Part shown: positions 49,229 to 59,971 of the stretch, piece by piece
How positions within the stretch are numbered: position 1 is the stretch's first letter
How the letters are laid out: each line of letters starts with the position of its first letter
Origin: Gnetum montanum
Lineage: Eukaryota; Streptophyta; Gnetopsida; Gnetales; Gnetaceae
DNA length: 64,000 nt
Reading direction: 5' to 3'
Assembly: GCA_015680685.1 (NCBI GenBank)
Contig: MNCI01001321.1
Location: forward strand, 195,614-259,613
Position numbers and translations under genes: made by a program
Notes under the pieces: generated by a model
Seen by the model: the letters and a program-made list of their open reading frames with translations, nothing else
The model's database searches: none
What the model was told of the DNA's origin: nothing

Positions 49229-50448
49229 AGCTCTGGAAGCTCATGATTCTCATCACTGCTCACAATATGAATGCCCACGAAGATCCGGATATCCAAAATC
49301 CCAAGGATGGACGATTTGATGGCTATGAATAATTCCTTCCATAAACAAGCATCAATAGAACATGTAGAGACCTTTGCCATGGGCTCATTTTCAAGCAATT
49401 CGGAGGCTGCAGAACTTCCCTGGTTGTCAGACGTTGATGAAGCTACCAAGATGTTTTTCATGATGGGAGGGCCATGGTGTTTGACATCCAGAGCATAGGG
49501 TGATTCATTAAATGGTGGTACTTCATCGGCCCGAGGGGGGAAATCACTTTGGGCATCATGTACAGAAACATTGGCCAAGAAACAAAGCTCACGTTCGTTC
49601 GACCTCCTCCTCCTCTTCTTGTTGCATTGCCATCATTTCCAAAGATTTCCTTCGAATTATTATCATGACTACTAACCTTCCTGTTAGTAGAATCATCATC
49701 TTGCAAGGCAGCATTTGCATTCACATTTCTTCTCGTGGCCTTGGAGCTCGTCGGCTGCAAAAGTTGATCTAAAGCAATAGCTGAGAAGCTTGACATTGCC
49801 ATAGAAACGTATTTCATGAAGGGTTTAAAAGCTTCTTTTACTATGTTTGCATCAACAATGTCACCTCTGAGGCCACGAAACCCTCCAAGATCCAAATTGA
49901 GTGGTAATGTCATAAATGAAAAACACAAATTGGTCAAGGTTTTCAGGAGAATCAGAATCACAATCATAAGGCCATGGAGGTTCTTGACAATTTTGGTATG
50001 TGTGACTCATCCCCCACAGACGTTTGAGGTGGTTCCCCCGGAATAGTGGTAGACATGGCTGTATTCATGGAGGGTAGTCAAATACAAAGGCTACTACTAT
50101 TTTGACTCTTCACAGGCTCTGCAATGCATGGCCACTTGGATGCATCAATGTGACTACAAAGAGCATAGTATTATCTTTGGAGAATGGCGTGAGTGGTGGG
50201 GGGTGTTGGGCATACTTCCTACATTGATGCAGGTGTGGAGTCTCAACCGCCTCTCCACTACACTCATGTTTGTTATCATCATCCTTGATTTCAATCGCAC
50301 CACTATTCATGCCCTTTACGAGTACCTCTTTCTGCATTTCTGAATCTTCGTCAAATCGCGAGTCCTCAAGAACAAGCAAATTTTTTATTAGGTATTCAGC
50401 TCCCTCTTCAGCAAGCGCTGGTTTCCCAGTAGCTTTAACTTTAAACAA
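49201..50448 (-). pseudogene. Unidentified captured coding sequence, left LTR
   Basis: On the minus strand three long frames follow one another (50110-50448, 49458-49967, 49201-49578): 112, 169 and 125 residues, long for this AT-rich, decayed sequence. Text such as DIVDANIVKEAFKPFMKYV and IDACLWKELFIAIKSSI looks protein-like and recurs with small changes in the right LTR. I do not recognise it. Plus-strand frames across the same interval are also partly open, so the strand is uncertain. Confidence 0.4.
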
Positions 50449-50690
50449 CTAAAATCTCTGGATGCAACATTTGAAAATACAAAACTATACAATTTTTGAA
50501 GACTAAAAATTCTTAGGGATATGCACTGTAATGGTGGTGGCTAGTATTCATACGGCGAGTACAGTCGCTTTTTTGAATATGTCATCTTCATCGATGGAGA
50601 AAACGCATCTGTATTACCTAGGGAAACGATGAAACCTTTTATGTATGCAAATATAAACCTGAGAACGACCATCTTTCTAGAATGAAGGTG
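50371..50690 (+). pseudogene. Possible LRR-like fragment, left LTR
   Basis: The plus-strand frame reads FNFKQLKSLDATFENTKLYN, then RLKILRDMHCNGGG and FIDGENASVLPRETMKPFMY. The first part has the leucine spacing of a leucine-rich repeat. Contains a stop in this copy; the right LTR copy (57693-58037) is open over 114 codons. Confidence 0.4.
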
Positions 50691-50894
50691 TTTCTCGATC
50701 AAGCAGAGTTGTAGAGTGGGGGAACCTTAACAGAGGCCATTAAACAAGCCCTTGCCTTGCATGATCTCATATACATCCTTACATATTTTCTAGTGGATTT
50801 GAAATAGATTGGTTGTTTATGCATTTGTTTTACAAATTGCCTTTTGCCAGTATCTACTTTTGCTGTTCCATGAAATGGCCAAAATGTGCCAACG

Positions 50895-50908
50895 TTTCTG
50901 CCTCCTTA
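50895..50908 (-). other. Polypurine tract of element C
   Basis: Minus strand AAGGAGGCAGAAA directly before the 3' LTR start (TGTTGG, here CGTTGG). Confidence 0.6.
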
Positions 50909-51099
50909 AAAGGTTAAAGACACTTATGTAGCCTCATTTTAAAATTGAAACATAATGAAACTTCCATTGAATTTTTACTGTTAAAAAGAAATCTTTTTTG
51001 GAGGAAAATTCCCATCAAACATAAGGTTTGGTGGTATAAAAACCTCCTTCCTAAGAAAAACAACAAATTGTACATTATCAAGTCCTTCATGGATTATTC

Positions 51100-54000
51100 T
51101 TAAGATGGGAAGAGAATGGTGAGGATTACTTTGGTAGGAATCATATCTCTAACCTTCTCATAAGCAATCTCTGAAATGATGAATGTTGTTCTATTATTCT
51201 TATCTTCCATGATTTGATTATAACTTGAGAAACCATCTAAGAAAGAATATACTTGACAACCTAAGACTTTAATCAGCATCTCATCAATTCTTGGAAGTGG
51301 AAACTTATCCTTTTTTGAGGCATCGTTCAGATTTCTAAAGTCTACACAAAGCCTTATATCACCATTTTTCTTTCTCACTAGAACAAGGTTAGCAAGCCAT
51401 GTTGAATATTGTACTGGATATATGATTTGTGCTTGCAACAACTTCTTGATGTCGGTTTCCATAACTGGTTCAAATGATGGATTGAATTTCCTTTGTTTTT
51501 TCTTGACTATTTTGCAACCTTCTATTAAAGGAATTTTATGTGTCATCACATCTTTCCTAAAAGCTTTAAGATCATCATAAGACCAAGAAAAATTGTCCAA
51601 ATTATTTCTTAGACATGTTAACAAGTTTTGCTTGAAACTCGAATCTATTTCCTTTGTAACATTTAACATCTTTGGCATTTTGTCTAATCCAAAATTCACT
51701 ACCTCGAAAGCTTGACTATTTGGGTTTTGTATATCCTTTCCAGTAAGTAAGTTTTTCTTGAACTCATTTTCCAAGTCAATCATCCTTTTTGAAATGAAAT
51801 TAGTTTTTGAATTTGATGACGTTTCAGGTATCACTTGACCCTCAAATTTTTGTTTATTTTTCATAAATCTTAGTACTTGATCATCATCTTCAAATACTTG
51901 TAAATGTCTTATATTATCTGGTTGATGTTCTTCTTCAATCATTACATCTTTGTAACTTTCTATTATTTTCATATCCAATGATGAAGCTGCCTTTGCCAAA
52001 TCATCTGCTATAAGATTCTCTGCTCTATTTATATGCTCTATTTGGCAATGTTGAAATTGATCTAACATCTTACAAGCAAGTTGCTTATAAGGTCTTAAGA
52101 ATGAGCTCTTTACGACATAGTTACCCTTTACTTGTTCACAGACTAATCTTGAGTCCCCTTTTATAGTGATTACTGTGATCTTTTCATCTAGAGCTATTCT
52201 TATACCAATACATAAAGCTTCATACTCAACCTTGTTGTTAGTACAAGGGAAAGATAGATGAACTTCTTTGAGTATTTTAGGTGAATAATTCTTTAATATA
52301 ACTTTACCAACTCCTGCACCTTTTGAATTACATGAACTATCAAAGTATAACTCCCATTTATCCTCATTCTTTGATTGTTCTTTTTCAGAACCATAATTTT
52401 CTTGGAGTGTACAAATTTTGTTTTCAACACCTCCTTTCTCAGCCATTTTACTTCTTCCATTTGAAGTAATATTATGAATCATCAAAGGTTCACTATAAAT
52501 GTATATTTGATTTGGTTCTCCTTTCCAAGGTACCCACATGTGAGAATAATTTGTGGATATGTAACCTAAGAAGTTCTTGCTCCAACTTCTACTCAATAAG
52601 AGACTATGCGAATCTGGCATATCTACCACTTGAATAGTTACTCTACTTCTAACGTGGGGTTCAGAAGCAATTTCCAATAGGACATTTGGTAATTGACCCA
52701 CAATCTTCACTCTACTTATATCCACTTGAATAATCTTTCTATTTGATTTTTCAGGAATCAAACTAAGTTTCTTACATATAGACAATGGCATTATAGTAGA
52801 TGTAGCTCTAGAATCAATCAAAAAATTATGTAAGTATTTGTCCTTCAATTTCATTGTCAAAAGGAAAGGAGGAGCTTCCTTATCATACGAAGTCTTTAAA
52901 TTCTCATCATTACTAGACACATAACCTAACACTGATTCTCTAACTCTCCTTTTACCTTTAATGAACTCTAAAGACTTTCTTTGCTGATCTTCTATTTGAA
53001 GCAACTGATAGAGGCTAATATTGGCTTTGACATGTTTAAGGTCTTCAATCAAATCATACTCTCCATCACCAATAAAGCTTGATCTCTTTATCCATTTATT
53101 AAAAAACTGATTTGGAGTGCTTGGCTCTACTTGATTGTCTTTACCTTTATTCTTATCTTTTTTATTTGGATCAAAAGCTTTTCTCTTAGTAGATGGATCA
53201 GTAATAGAATTTGGGGGTCTAGAAGTAGTTAATCTTCCCTTAGATCAGAGATTATATCCATTTTCCTCATTGTTATTGCATTCCTCATCTGAAGACATAT
53301 CTTCTTCAGAACTTGATTGAGAAGAAGTATTGCTAGAAGATTTACTTGCATAATGAACACTAGATAACTCATTATCAGATTCAATATCAAGAAAGTTGGA
53401 CATAATAAGGTCACTTTCATCCTCATCTTCCACCAACTTAGTGTCTTGATGTTTATGCTTTCTACTTTTCCTTTCTTCCTTGATATTAACTCTTGCCAAA
53501 GCTTTTTCAAGCTTCACTATTTTGTTAGACATATCTCTCATTAATTGTCCTTTTTTAGATCCTACTCTTTCATGTTCTTGCTCTATCTAAACATGAGATG
53601 GACCTGGTAAAGCTTTAAAGTGAGCAAAATCTTGCATAAGAATCGTAACTCTTTCTTCTCTTTTTTGAACCGCAATATTTTCTTTAGGATTCAAGTTCAA
53701 CTATTTTTCTAACTATATAGCTTCACTAAAGTAGTCATTTAGCATAGTTAAGTTTGGAGTTCTCTTTAACCAAATTGAAATGTTGGGGTTGATAGCCTTG
53801 AGATAACTTTCTTTAAGCATTTCTTTTGATGGCCTATATTTTCTTTGAAAAAGTCCACAAATTCGTTGAAACTTGATGTTAAAATCTCTAATTGACTCTT
53901 TAACTCCTTGCTTAGCTTGTGTTAGCCCACAATATATTTGTTGTTGATCTAATTGATTACCAAACTGGGCCAAGAAAAGATTCTTCATATCATCCCAACT

Positions 54001-54462
54001 TGTAATACTATTACTTGGTAAGTTCGAATACCAAATCTGAGCCATATCCTTTAAATTTGATACAAACAACCTAGAAGCTTGATCTTGATGTTGAATATTT
54101 GCATGAGCTAAAGCTAACTCAAATATGTGAATATATTCTTCAGCTAAATAAGCTTTTCCAAGAATGAAAGGTTCAGGAAAATATTTGTAAACTACCTTAG
54201 GAATATCATTGTAATTTTGAAATCCTAATGGTGTAACTCTTTGCCAAGGATTTGCCATCCTATTCCTTTGGATAGTTGAACTCTTAGACTTTCTAGATCT
54301 TCTCTTATAAATCAATAGACTAGATATAATGGGTGATCTTCTTGATCTTCTAGTTTTCACTCCACTACTTGTTCCCAATTCAAAAACTTTCTTTTGTTCT
54401 TCTTCTGATGAAGAATCAGTCTCAAAATCAAGAATATATTTTGAAACTTTCAAATTTTCCAA
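51100..54462 (-). pseudogene. Element C gag-protease-RNase H-RT polyprotein
   Basis: One reading frame from 54462 to 51100 with four stops (TAG at 53713-53715, another eight codons... upstream of NLNPKENI, one TAG near 53587, TGA at 53229-53231). Gag core (53713-54462): ARLF-type VSNLKDMAQIWYSNLPSN, SWDDMKNLFLAQFGNQL. A coiled-coil/Ser-Glu linker follows (53229-53541). Then 650 codons are open: protease NFLIDSRATSTIMPLS (about 52810); RNase H with LYFDSSCNSKGAG, NKVEYEALCIGIRIAL, TIKGDSRLVCEQV and NLIADDLAKAAS, all four acidic residues kept (52340-51960); then RT up to LVRKKNGDIRLCVDFRNLND and YSFLDGFSSYNQI, ending before the YxDD box. The RNase H thus precedes the RT. Normal Tat order is the reverse. 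Confidence 0.85.
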
Positions 54463-54585
54463 ACTATCAATCTTCTTGGTTATGAATTGAAAATAGTATC
54501 TAATTTCTTAATCCTTTATAGTAACAAATAATTGTTGATGTGCTAAAATTATAAGGCTTATGAACTTAGAGGCTAAATTTTCAGC

Positions 54586-54601
54586 CCTCCTTCTAGTGCC
54601 A
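54586..54601 (-). other. Primer-binding site candidate of element C
   Basis: Minus strand TGGCACTAGAAGGAGG, 7 nt after the 5' LTR end. Differs from the Tat-1 site at one base. Confidence 0.65.
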
Positions 54602-56221
54602 AAAGAACTATTGGTGACCATTTGGGACGCGACCGCCAACGAGTGTCCTTGAACAGGATTTAGGTGCTTGCTGGTCTCTGGCAACACCAAGGTCTAGATA
54701 CCTCTAAAAAAACTCAGTAGTTAATGTGAGTATGTGTGTGTGTGCTGTTGTGGCATGCGGTTATGTAAAATAAAATGATTGCATTGTGTGTGAACTACAA
54801 ATGACTTATCTTAAAGAGATTCAGCCAACTTTGCCAAGTACTGTGAGTTGTTGAGAGTTCCTATTTTGTTCAATTGCCTAGTCTATGCAGTCCTTATAAT
54901 ATCTACTTGTAACAAATAAAATTTTGCAAAAAATTTGAGCACAACTCCATGAATCTACTTCTAATTTTCCCCAGAGAAAGAGATAGTTCCACAAGAAAAC
55001 AAGAAATAGAGCAAGATACGATGGAAATAGATAGAAAAGAAAGAAGATTTGTGTAGACCTCAAATATTTGAACAAGGTAAAATGACACAAGTAAACACTT
55101 TGCAATAAAGCTATCCCAAATGCAATAACTACGAATTGTTCAAACTTCCAAGGCTCAAATAAGCAATTTCTTCAAGACAATCCCACTATGCTACCCAAAA
55201 ATTTGCTGCGTAAACTATCATGTATGAGACTCTATTTTCACTAGATAACGGATGTCAACAATTGCATTCAATAGAACCTTCAAAAGACTTGACAATTTCT
55301 AATTGAAATACCACGGAGATTCACTTTAAAGATAAAAAGAAGCTATTCTGGTCCCATCAAAATACCAAAGATTTTATGAACCCTCTTGACTATTGAATCG
55401 TTCAACGACATGACTACAAGCAGAGGCTCTCTTACAAAAATCTCAATAGCAGTTCTTATATGTTGAAAAATAACCAAATTTACTACTAAAATGCTCTTAA
55501 GGCTTTCAAACACAAGCGCTTCTATGGAAAAATTTTAATAGAAATTTTCAATCGTACAACAAGAACAATAAGAGCAATCTAAAAATCCCAAAATTACTTG
55601 CCAAGGATGATACTATCTAAACCACTAGCTAAACAATTTAAACAAAATAAAAATACAAAATAACTCACAGGACTATGACAAAGAGGCTAAAATCTTTTCT
55701 TTAGCAAGCCATCTTACAAGAAATCTTTCAGAATTTCTTCTTTACAATGCTCTTCTCCTAAGACTCAAAGTGTGTCTCCAAGTGAGAGCCCAAGTGTGTG
55801 ATATCAATGTGCTCTCCCAAGTCCCCCACTTCACTTTTGATAGGGTTCAAAGGTAGTTAGGTAAGTTACAACTATTTTGGGTGGTTATAACCACCATAGA
55901 GACAAAAAAGCTATAGTTGACAAGTGTCCTATTCAGTTGCCAAGTGTCTTCATTTAGTTGCCAAGTGTCTTCATTCAGTTGCCAGGTGGTCACCATGGAG
56001 AGAAAAAAGTTGTAGTTGACAAGTGTCATGTAGTTACAACCACTTCAAAGATTAAAAAGCTATGGTTCCCAAGTGTCCTATTTAGTTACAACCACCATGG
56101 TAGTGTTAAAATTGATGAGTGTTCAATTCATATGGGACTTAGAACAATTGTCCAATAACCTTTTTTTTCTTTTTAGTGTCATAACATATTTTATTTGATT
56201 TCCTTGTGCAAAAACCAAGAA

Positions 56222-56640
56222 CAAAATAGTTGCGATAGAGAAATCAGTGAACAAAGCAATAGAAATTTTGGAACCGAATAGCGACAAGAGCGTGGTGGCA
56301 GCAGTTTTGTGGCATTTTGGGGCATTGGAAAATCCACTGTTGCAGAGGTGGTGTACGCAGCCATAGACATGGATGAGTACATTTTCTGCAAAGTTGTGCT
56401 ATTCGATCATGCCAATAGAAAACCAAGCCTGACCAAGGTGCAGAAGAGCCTTCTGAACCAACTTACAAAACCCAACCAAGAATGGGCAGAACTTGCATCC
56501 CCAACATAAGGTCAAATGGCTCTGTAGCATTGCTTTAGGTAGGTCGTCTACTTCATCTTCATTGACAACGTTCTAGAAATGGGAGAGCTATGGAAGCTCA
56601 TGATTCTCATCACTGCTTGCAATATGAATGCCTGCGAAGA
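56222..56640 (+). pseudogene. NLR (NB-ARC) fragment inside 5' LTR of C
   Basis: Second copy of the fragment at 48866. Pre-P-loop text IVAIEKSVNKAIEILEPNSD, P-loop GIGKST (56321-56338), STVAEVVYAAIDMDEYIF, PSLTKVQKSLLNQL and VVYFIFIDNVLEMGELWKL (kinase-2-like, about 56545-56605). Stops after ELASPT and a frame change before the P-loop. The flanking helix and motif order are those of an NB-ARC domain. Confidence 0.72.
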
Positions 56641-57663
56641 TCTGGATATCCACAATCCCAGGGATGGATGATTTGATGGCTGTGAATAATTCCTTCCATA
56701 AACAATCATCAATAGTACATGCAGAGACCTTCGTCACTGGCTCATTTTCAAGCAATTCGGAGGCTGCAGAACTTCCCTTACTGTCAGACATCGATGAAGC
56801 TACCGAGATGTTTTTCATGATGGGAGGGCCATGGTGTTTGACATCTAGAATGTAGGGAAATTCGTTAAATGATGGTACTTCATCGGCCCGAGGGGGTGAA
56901 TCGCTTTGGGCATCATGTACATAAACATTGGCCAAGAAACAAAGCTCACGTTCGTTCGACCTCCTCCTCCTCTTCCTGCTATGTTGCCATCATTTCCAAA
57001 GATCACCTTCACGTTATTATCATGACTCCTAACCTTCCTATTAGTAGAATCATCATCTTGCAAGGCAACATTCACATTCATGTTTCTTGTCGTGGCCCTA
57101 GAGCTTGTTGGCTCCAAAGCTGATCTAAAGAAATAGTTGAGAAGCTTGATAATGCCGCAGAAATGTACTTCATGAAGGGTTTAAAAGCTTCATTTAGTTC
57201 GTTTGCATCAACAATGTAACCTTTGAGGCCACGAAACCCTCCAAGATCCAAATTGAGCGGTAATGTCATAAAACGAAAAACATAGATTGGTCAAGGTTTT
57301 TAGGAGAATCAGAATCACAATCATAAGGCCATGGAGGTTTTTGACTGGTATGTGTGACTCATCCCCCCACAGACGTTTGAGGTGGTTTCCCCGGAATAGT
57401 GGTAGACATGGCCATCTTCATGGAGGGTAGTCAAATAGAAAGGCTACTACTATTTTAACTCTCCACGGGCTTTGCAACGCATGGCTGCCTGGATGCATCG
57501 ATGTGACTACAAAGAGCATAGTGTTATCTTTGGAGAATGGCGTGAGTGGTGGGGGGTGTTGGGCATACTTCCTACGTTGATGCAGGTGTGGAGTCTCAAC
57601 CACCTCGCCACTACACTCACGTTTGTTATCATCATCCTCAACTTCAATCGCACCACTATTCAT
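56588..57663 (-). pseudogene. Unidentified captured coding sequence, right LTR
   Basis: Counterpart of 49201-50448: minus-strand frames 57418-57663, 56845-57117 and 56588-56935 repeat the same protein text (for example DCLWKELFTAIKSSIPGI). Function not recognised. Confidence 0.4.
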
Positions 57664-57692
57664 GCCCTTTATGAGTACCTCTTTCTACATTT

Positions 57693-58037
57693 TTGAATCT
57701 TCGTCAAATCGTAGTCCTCAAGGACAAGCAGATTTTTTATTATGTATTCAGCTCCCTCTTCAGCAAGCGCTGGTTCCCCAGTAGCTTTAACTTTAAACAA
57801 CTAAAATCTCTGGACGCAACATTTGAGAATATGAAACTATACAATTTCTGTAGACTAAAAAATCTTAGGGATATGCACTTTAATGGTGGCGGCCAGTATT
57901 CATACGGTGAGTATAGTCACTTTTTTGAATATGTCATCTTCATTGACAGAGAAAATGCATCTGTATTACCCAGGGAAATGATGAAACCTTTTATGTATGT
58001 GAATGCAAACCTGAGAACGGCCATCTTTCTAGAATGA
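57693..58037 (+). pseudogene. Possible LRR-like fragment, right LTR
   Basis: Open frame of 114 codons including NFKQLKSLDATFENMKLYNF, RLKNLRDMHFNGGG and VIFIDRENASVLPREMMKP. LRR-like leucine spacing in the first half; otherwise unrecognised. Copy of 50371-50690. Confidence 0.4.
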
Positions 58038-58378
58038 AGGTGTTTCTCGATCAGGTAGAGTTGTAGAGTGGAGGAACCTTAACAGAGGCCATTAAACAAG
58101 CCCTTGCCTTGCATGATCTCATATACATCCTTGCATATTTTCTAGTGGATTTGGAATAGATTGGTTGTTTATGCATTTGTTTTACAAATTGCCTTTTTCC
58201 AGTATCTACTTTTGTTATTCCATGAAATGGCCAAAATGTGCCAACATTTCTTCTTGGCACATTTGGCCATTTCATGGAGCAGGTTGGTAAGATTAAATTG
58301 GTTAAAATTTTTTGGAGAAGTGGCTAAAATTTGGGTTTGAGAGGAAAATAATAAGTTAACAATAGCATTTTTATTTTA

Positions 58379-58402
58379 AATATATATATATATATATATA
58401 TA
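58379..58402. repeat. (TA)n microsatellite
   Basis: About twelve TA units just beyond the right end of element C. Confidence 0.95.
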
Positions 58403-58598
58403 GAAGCCCCATTCCTATACATATTGGGATTATGGAAGAAGTCCAATTTATCATTTATATGATATGAAAATATGGCAAATCAAAGAGCATCTTAACTAAA
58501 ATTGTGTTGCATCCATTTTATTTTAGAAAGCATATCTCTGCAGCAACACAAATTCAACAGAACATGAACATTGCAATTCATATTTTGATGGGAAAGGG

Positions 58599-58862
58599 TC
58601 AAAATCCTTGGGAAACAAGCTTACAAAACTGAAGAGAATGGGTCTTTCTCATAACAGGATTATGGCACCTATTCAAGAGTCTTTGTTCAACGTTACTTTC
58701 CTTCAGATTTTAAATTTATCATTTAAATTTTTGAAGGCAACGTCAACTGTTATGAAGTCTCTCTCTGATTCTGGAAAAAATTATTCATTCGTGCACAAAT
58801 CCTACATGACTACAAGCAAACAGAACATGAATGTAAGTAATCTAATGGGGTTAAATCTTTGA
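58599..58862 (+). pseudogene. LRR receptor-like protein fragment
   Basis: The frame reads LTKLKRMGLSHNRIMAPIQE, then SLFNVTFLQILNLSFKFL, two consecutive plant-type LRR units (LxxLxxLxLSxNxIxxxIPxS). The consensus IP is IQ here. The C-terminal rest has no motif. It has no relation to the minus-strand transposons around it, and probably derives from a receptor-like protein gene. Confidence 0.65.
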
Positions 58863-59971
58863 TTTTCTGAAACATCTAGAAAGTTGAAGGGTTTCTAGTC
58901 CATTCTAGAAAATCATGGTGTTCCAGAAAATCACATTTTTACCTAGGCAGTAGGAGTGACAAAATCACCAGCCACGCGGTGTTTATCATGGCATAGACAG
59001 GCACCAGAAAAATCGACATCACCACGCGAACCCTAGTAATGGAAGCAGCGACTGAGATATGGGCTCGAAAAAGAAAGTGCGATCGTCAAAATCCCCAAAG
59101 GACCTCGAGCCTGAGACTTGTTTTCCATGCCAAGCCCTCTGATAATGATTTGAACCAGATGCAAGTTTGTTTCACTGCTAAGTGCCGCGTAACCCCAGGG
59201 AAGCACTTCGTTCCACTCGTTCTGCTGTTTTCAAAAGAAAAAAAATAAAAAATAGACATCAACATTTCATTTTAGAAGAACATTTTGGGTCGGCAGAGGT
59301 CTGAATCGACAGACCACAAGTAGTGTTGACCACCTCTGTGCCATGTTAAATAGAGCCACAAGGGTCTCTATGCAGCTTCATGCACCACCAAACCCTATCG
59401 ATTTCTACGCTGCTGTTCTACGCATCACCAAATCCTACCCACCCCAGTACTATTTTCAAACAACTCAGCAAATTTCATGGTTGTGTGCCTAGGGGTACAC
59501 CACGGCCATGAATGCCTTGGAAAATACAGAAACAGGTTAATTGCTACAACAAGGCTAAAAACAGAAACAACATCACAACCAGGAACTCATTTCAAACTTT
59601 TAGGTGATTAAAAACGTTAATCACAAATGTCGCTCGCTCTTGGAACCTGCAATCCGAAATAGCAGCCATGCTTGACGCCGATGCATTCGTTATCGCCATA
59701 CTAGTCCACTGAACATGGCAACAGAGACATAAAGGCACACTAAAACTAGAGTATAACTGAATCCATAGAGCAGGAGATATTTTAACCGATGCTGGAGTTG
59801 CAATTTTATCTATCACTGAAGACTTACCTTTAAATTTAATTATTCCAAGTGCCCGACTGAAGACTTACTCTTTAATTTAATTATTCCAAAAAGTCTTTAA
59901 AACATTATTTTTTCAAACATTATTATATAAGTTACCACCCATAAAATATTTGTAATATTTACAAATATTAA
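58863..59971. other. No gene established
   Basis: Somewhat richer in G+C than its surroundings. Frames of 69 (plus, 59039-59248) and 74 codons (minus, 59592-59816) have no motif or splice context I can defend. Could be the remains of a host gene region between element C and the solo LTR. Confidence 0.4.

Larger units (their letters stand above)
47277..50894 (-). repeat. Element C 3' LTR
   Basis: 3618 bp. 47277-48540 (core promoter, R and U5 by comparison with the solo LTR) and 48540-50894 (unique upstream half with gene fragments). By hand count it differs from the 5' LTR at roughly 25 of the first 300 bases. Contains two minisatellites and an NB-ARC fragment. Confidence 0.85.
47277..58246 (-). 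mobile_element. Element C: Ty3/gypsy with 3.6-kb LTRs
   Basis: LTRs 47277-50894 and 54609-58246 in direct orientation flank a 3.7-kb interior with PBS (54586-54601), a gag-protease-RNase H-RT frame (54462 to 51100) and a PPT (50895-50908), all on the minus strand. LTR ends are TGTTGGC...GCCAACA. The interior lacks most of RT, and lacks a downstream RNase H and integrase, so the element is non-autonomous. Flanks AGAAC (left) and TTTCT (right) do not form a target duplication. Confidence 0.85.
54609..58246 (-). repeat. Element C 5' LTR
   Basis: 3638 bp; left end TATTGGTGACC (TG changed to TA), right end GCCAACA. Same composition as the 3' LTR: shared core (54609-55880), unique upstream half with gene fragments (55880-58246). 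The TATA region reads CCCTATCAAAAG on the minus strand (about 55835-55850), a decayed form of the solo-LTR TATA box. Confidence 0.85.

Noticed and set aside
47277-58246. A 3.6-kb tandem segmental duplication of a resistance-gene region instead of LTRs
   Set aside because: TG/CA ends, a PBS and a PPT on the correct inner sides, and gag-pol in matching orientation fit LTRs. The related solo LTR shares the same terminus.
47272-58251. Target-site duplications for element C and the solo LTR
   Set aside because: Flanking pentamers do not match (AGAAC/TTTCT; ATTAA/GTTTT), so none is claimed.
59039-59248. 69-codon frame as a small host gene
   Set aside because: No motif, no recognisable splice sites, and length is expected by chance in this slightly GC-richer stretch.
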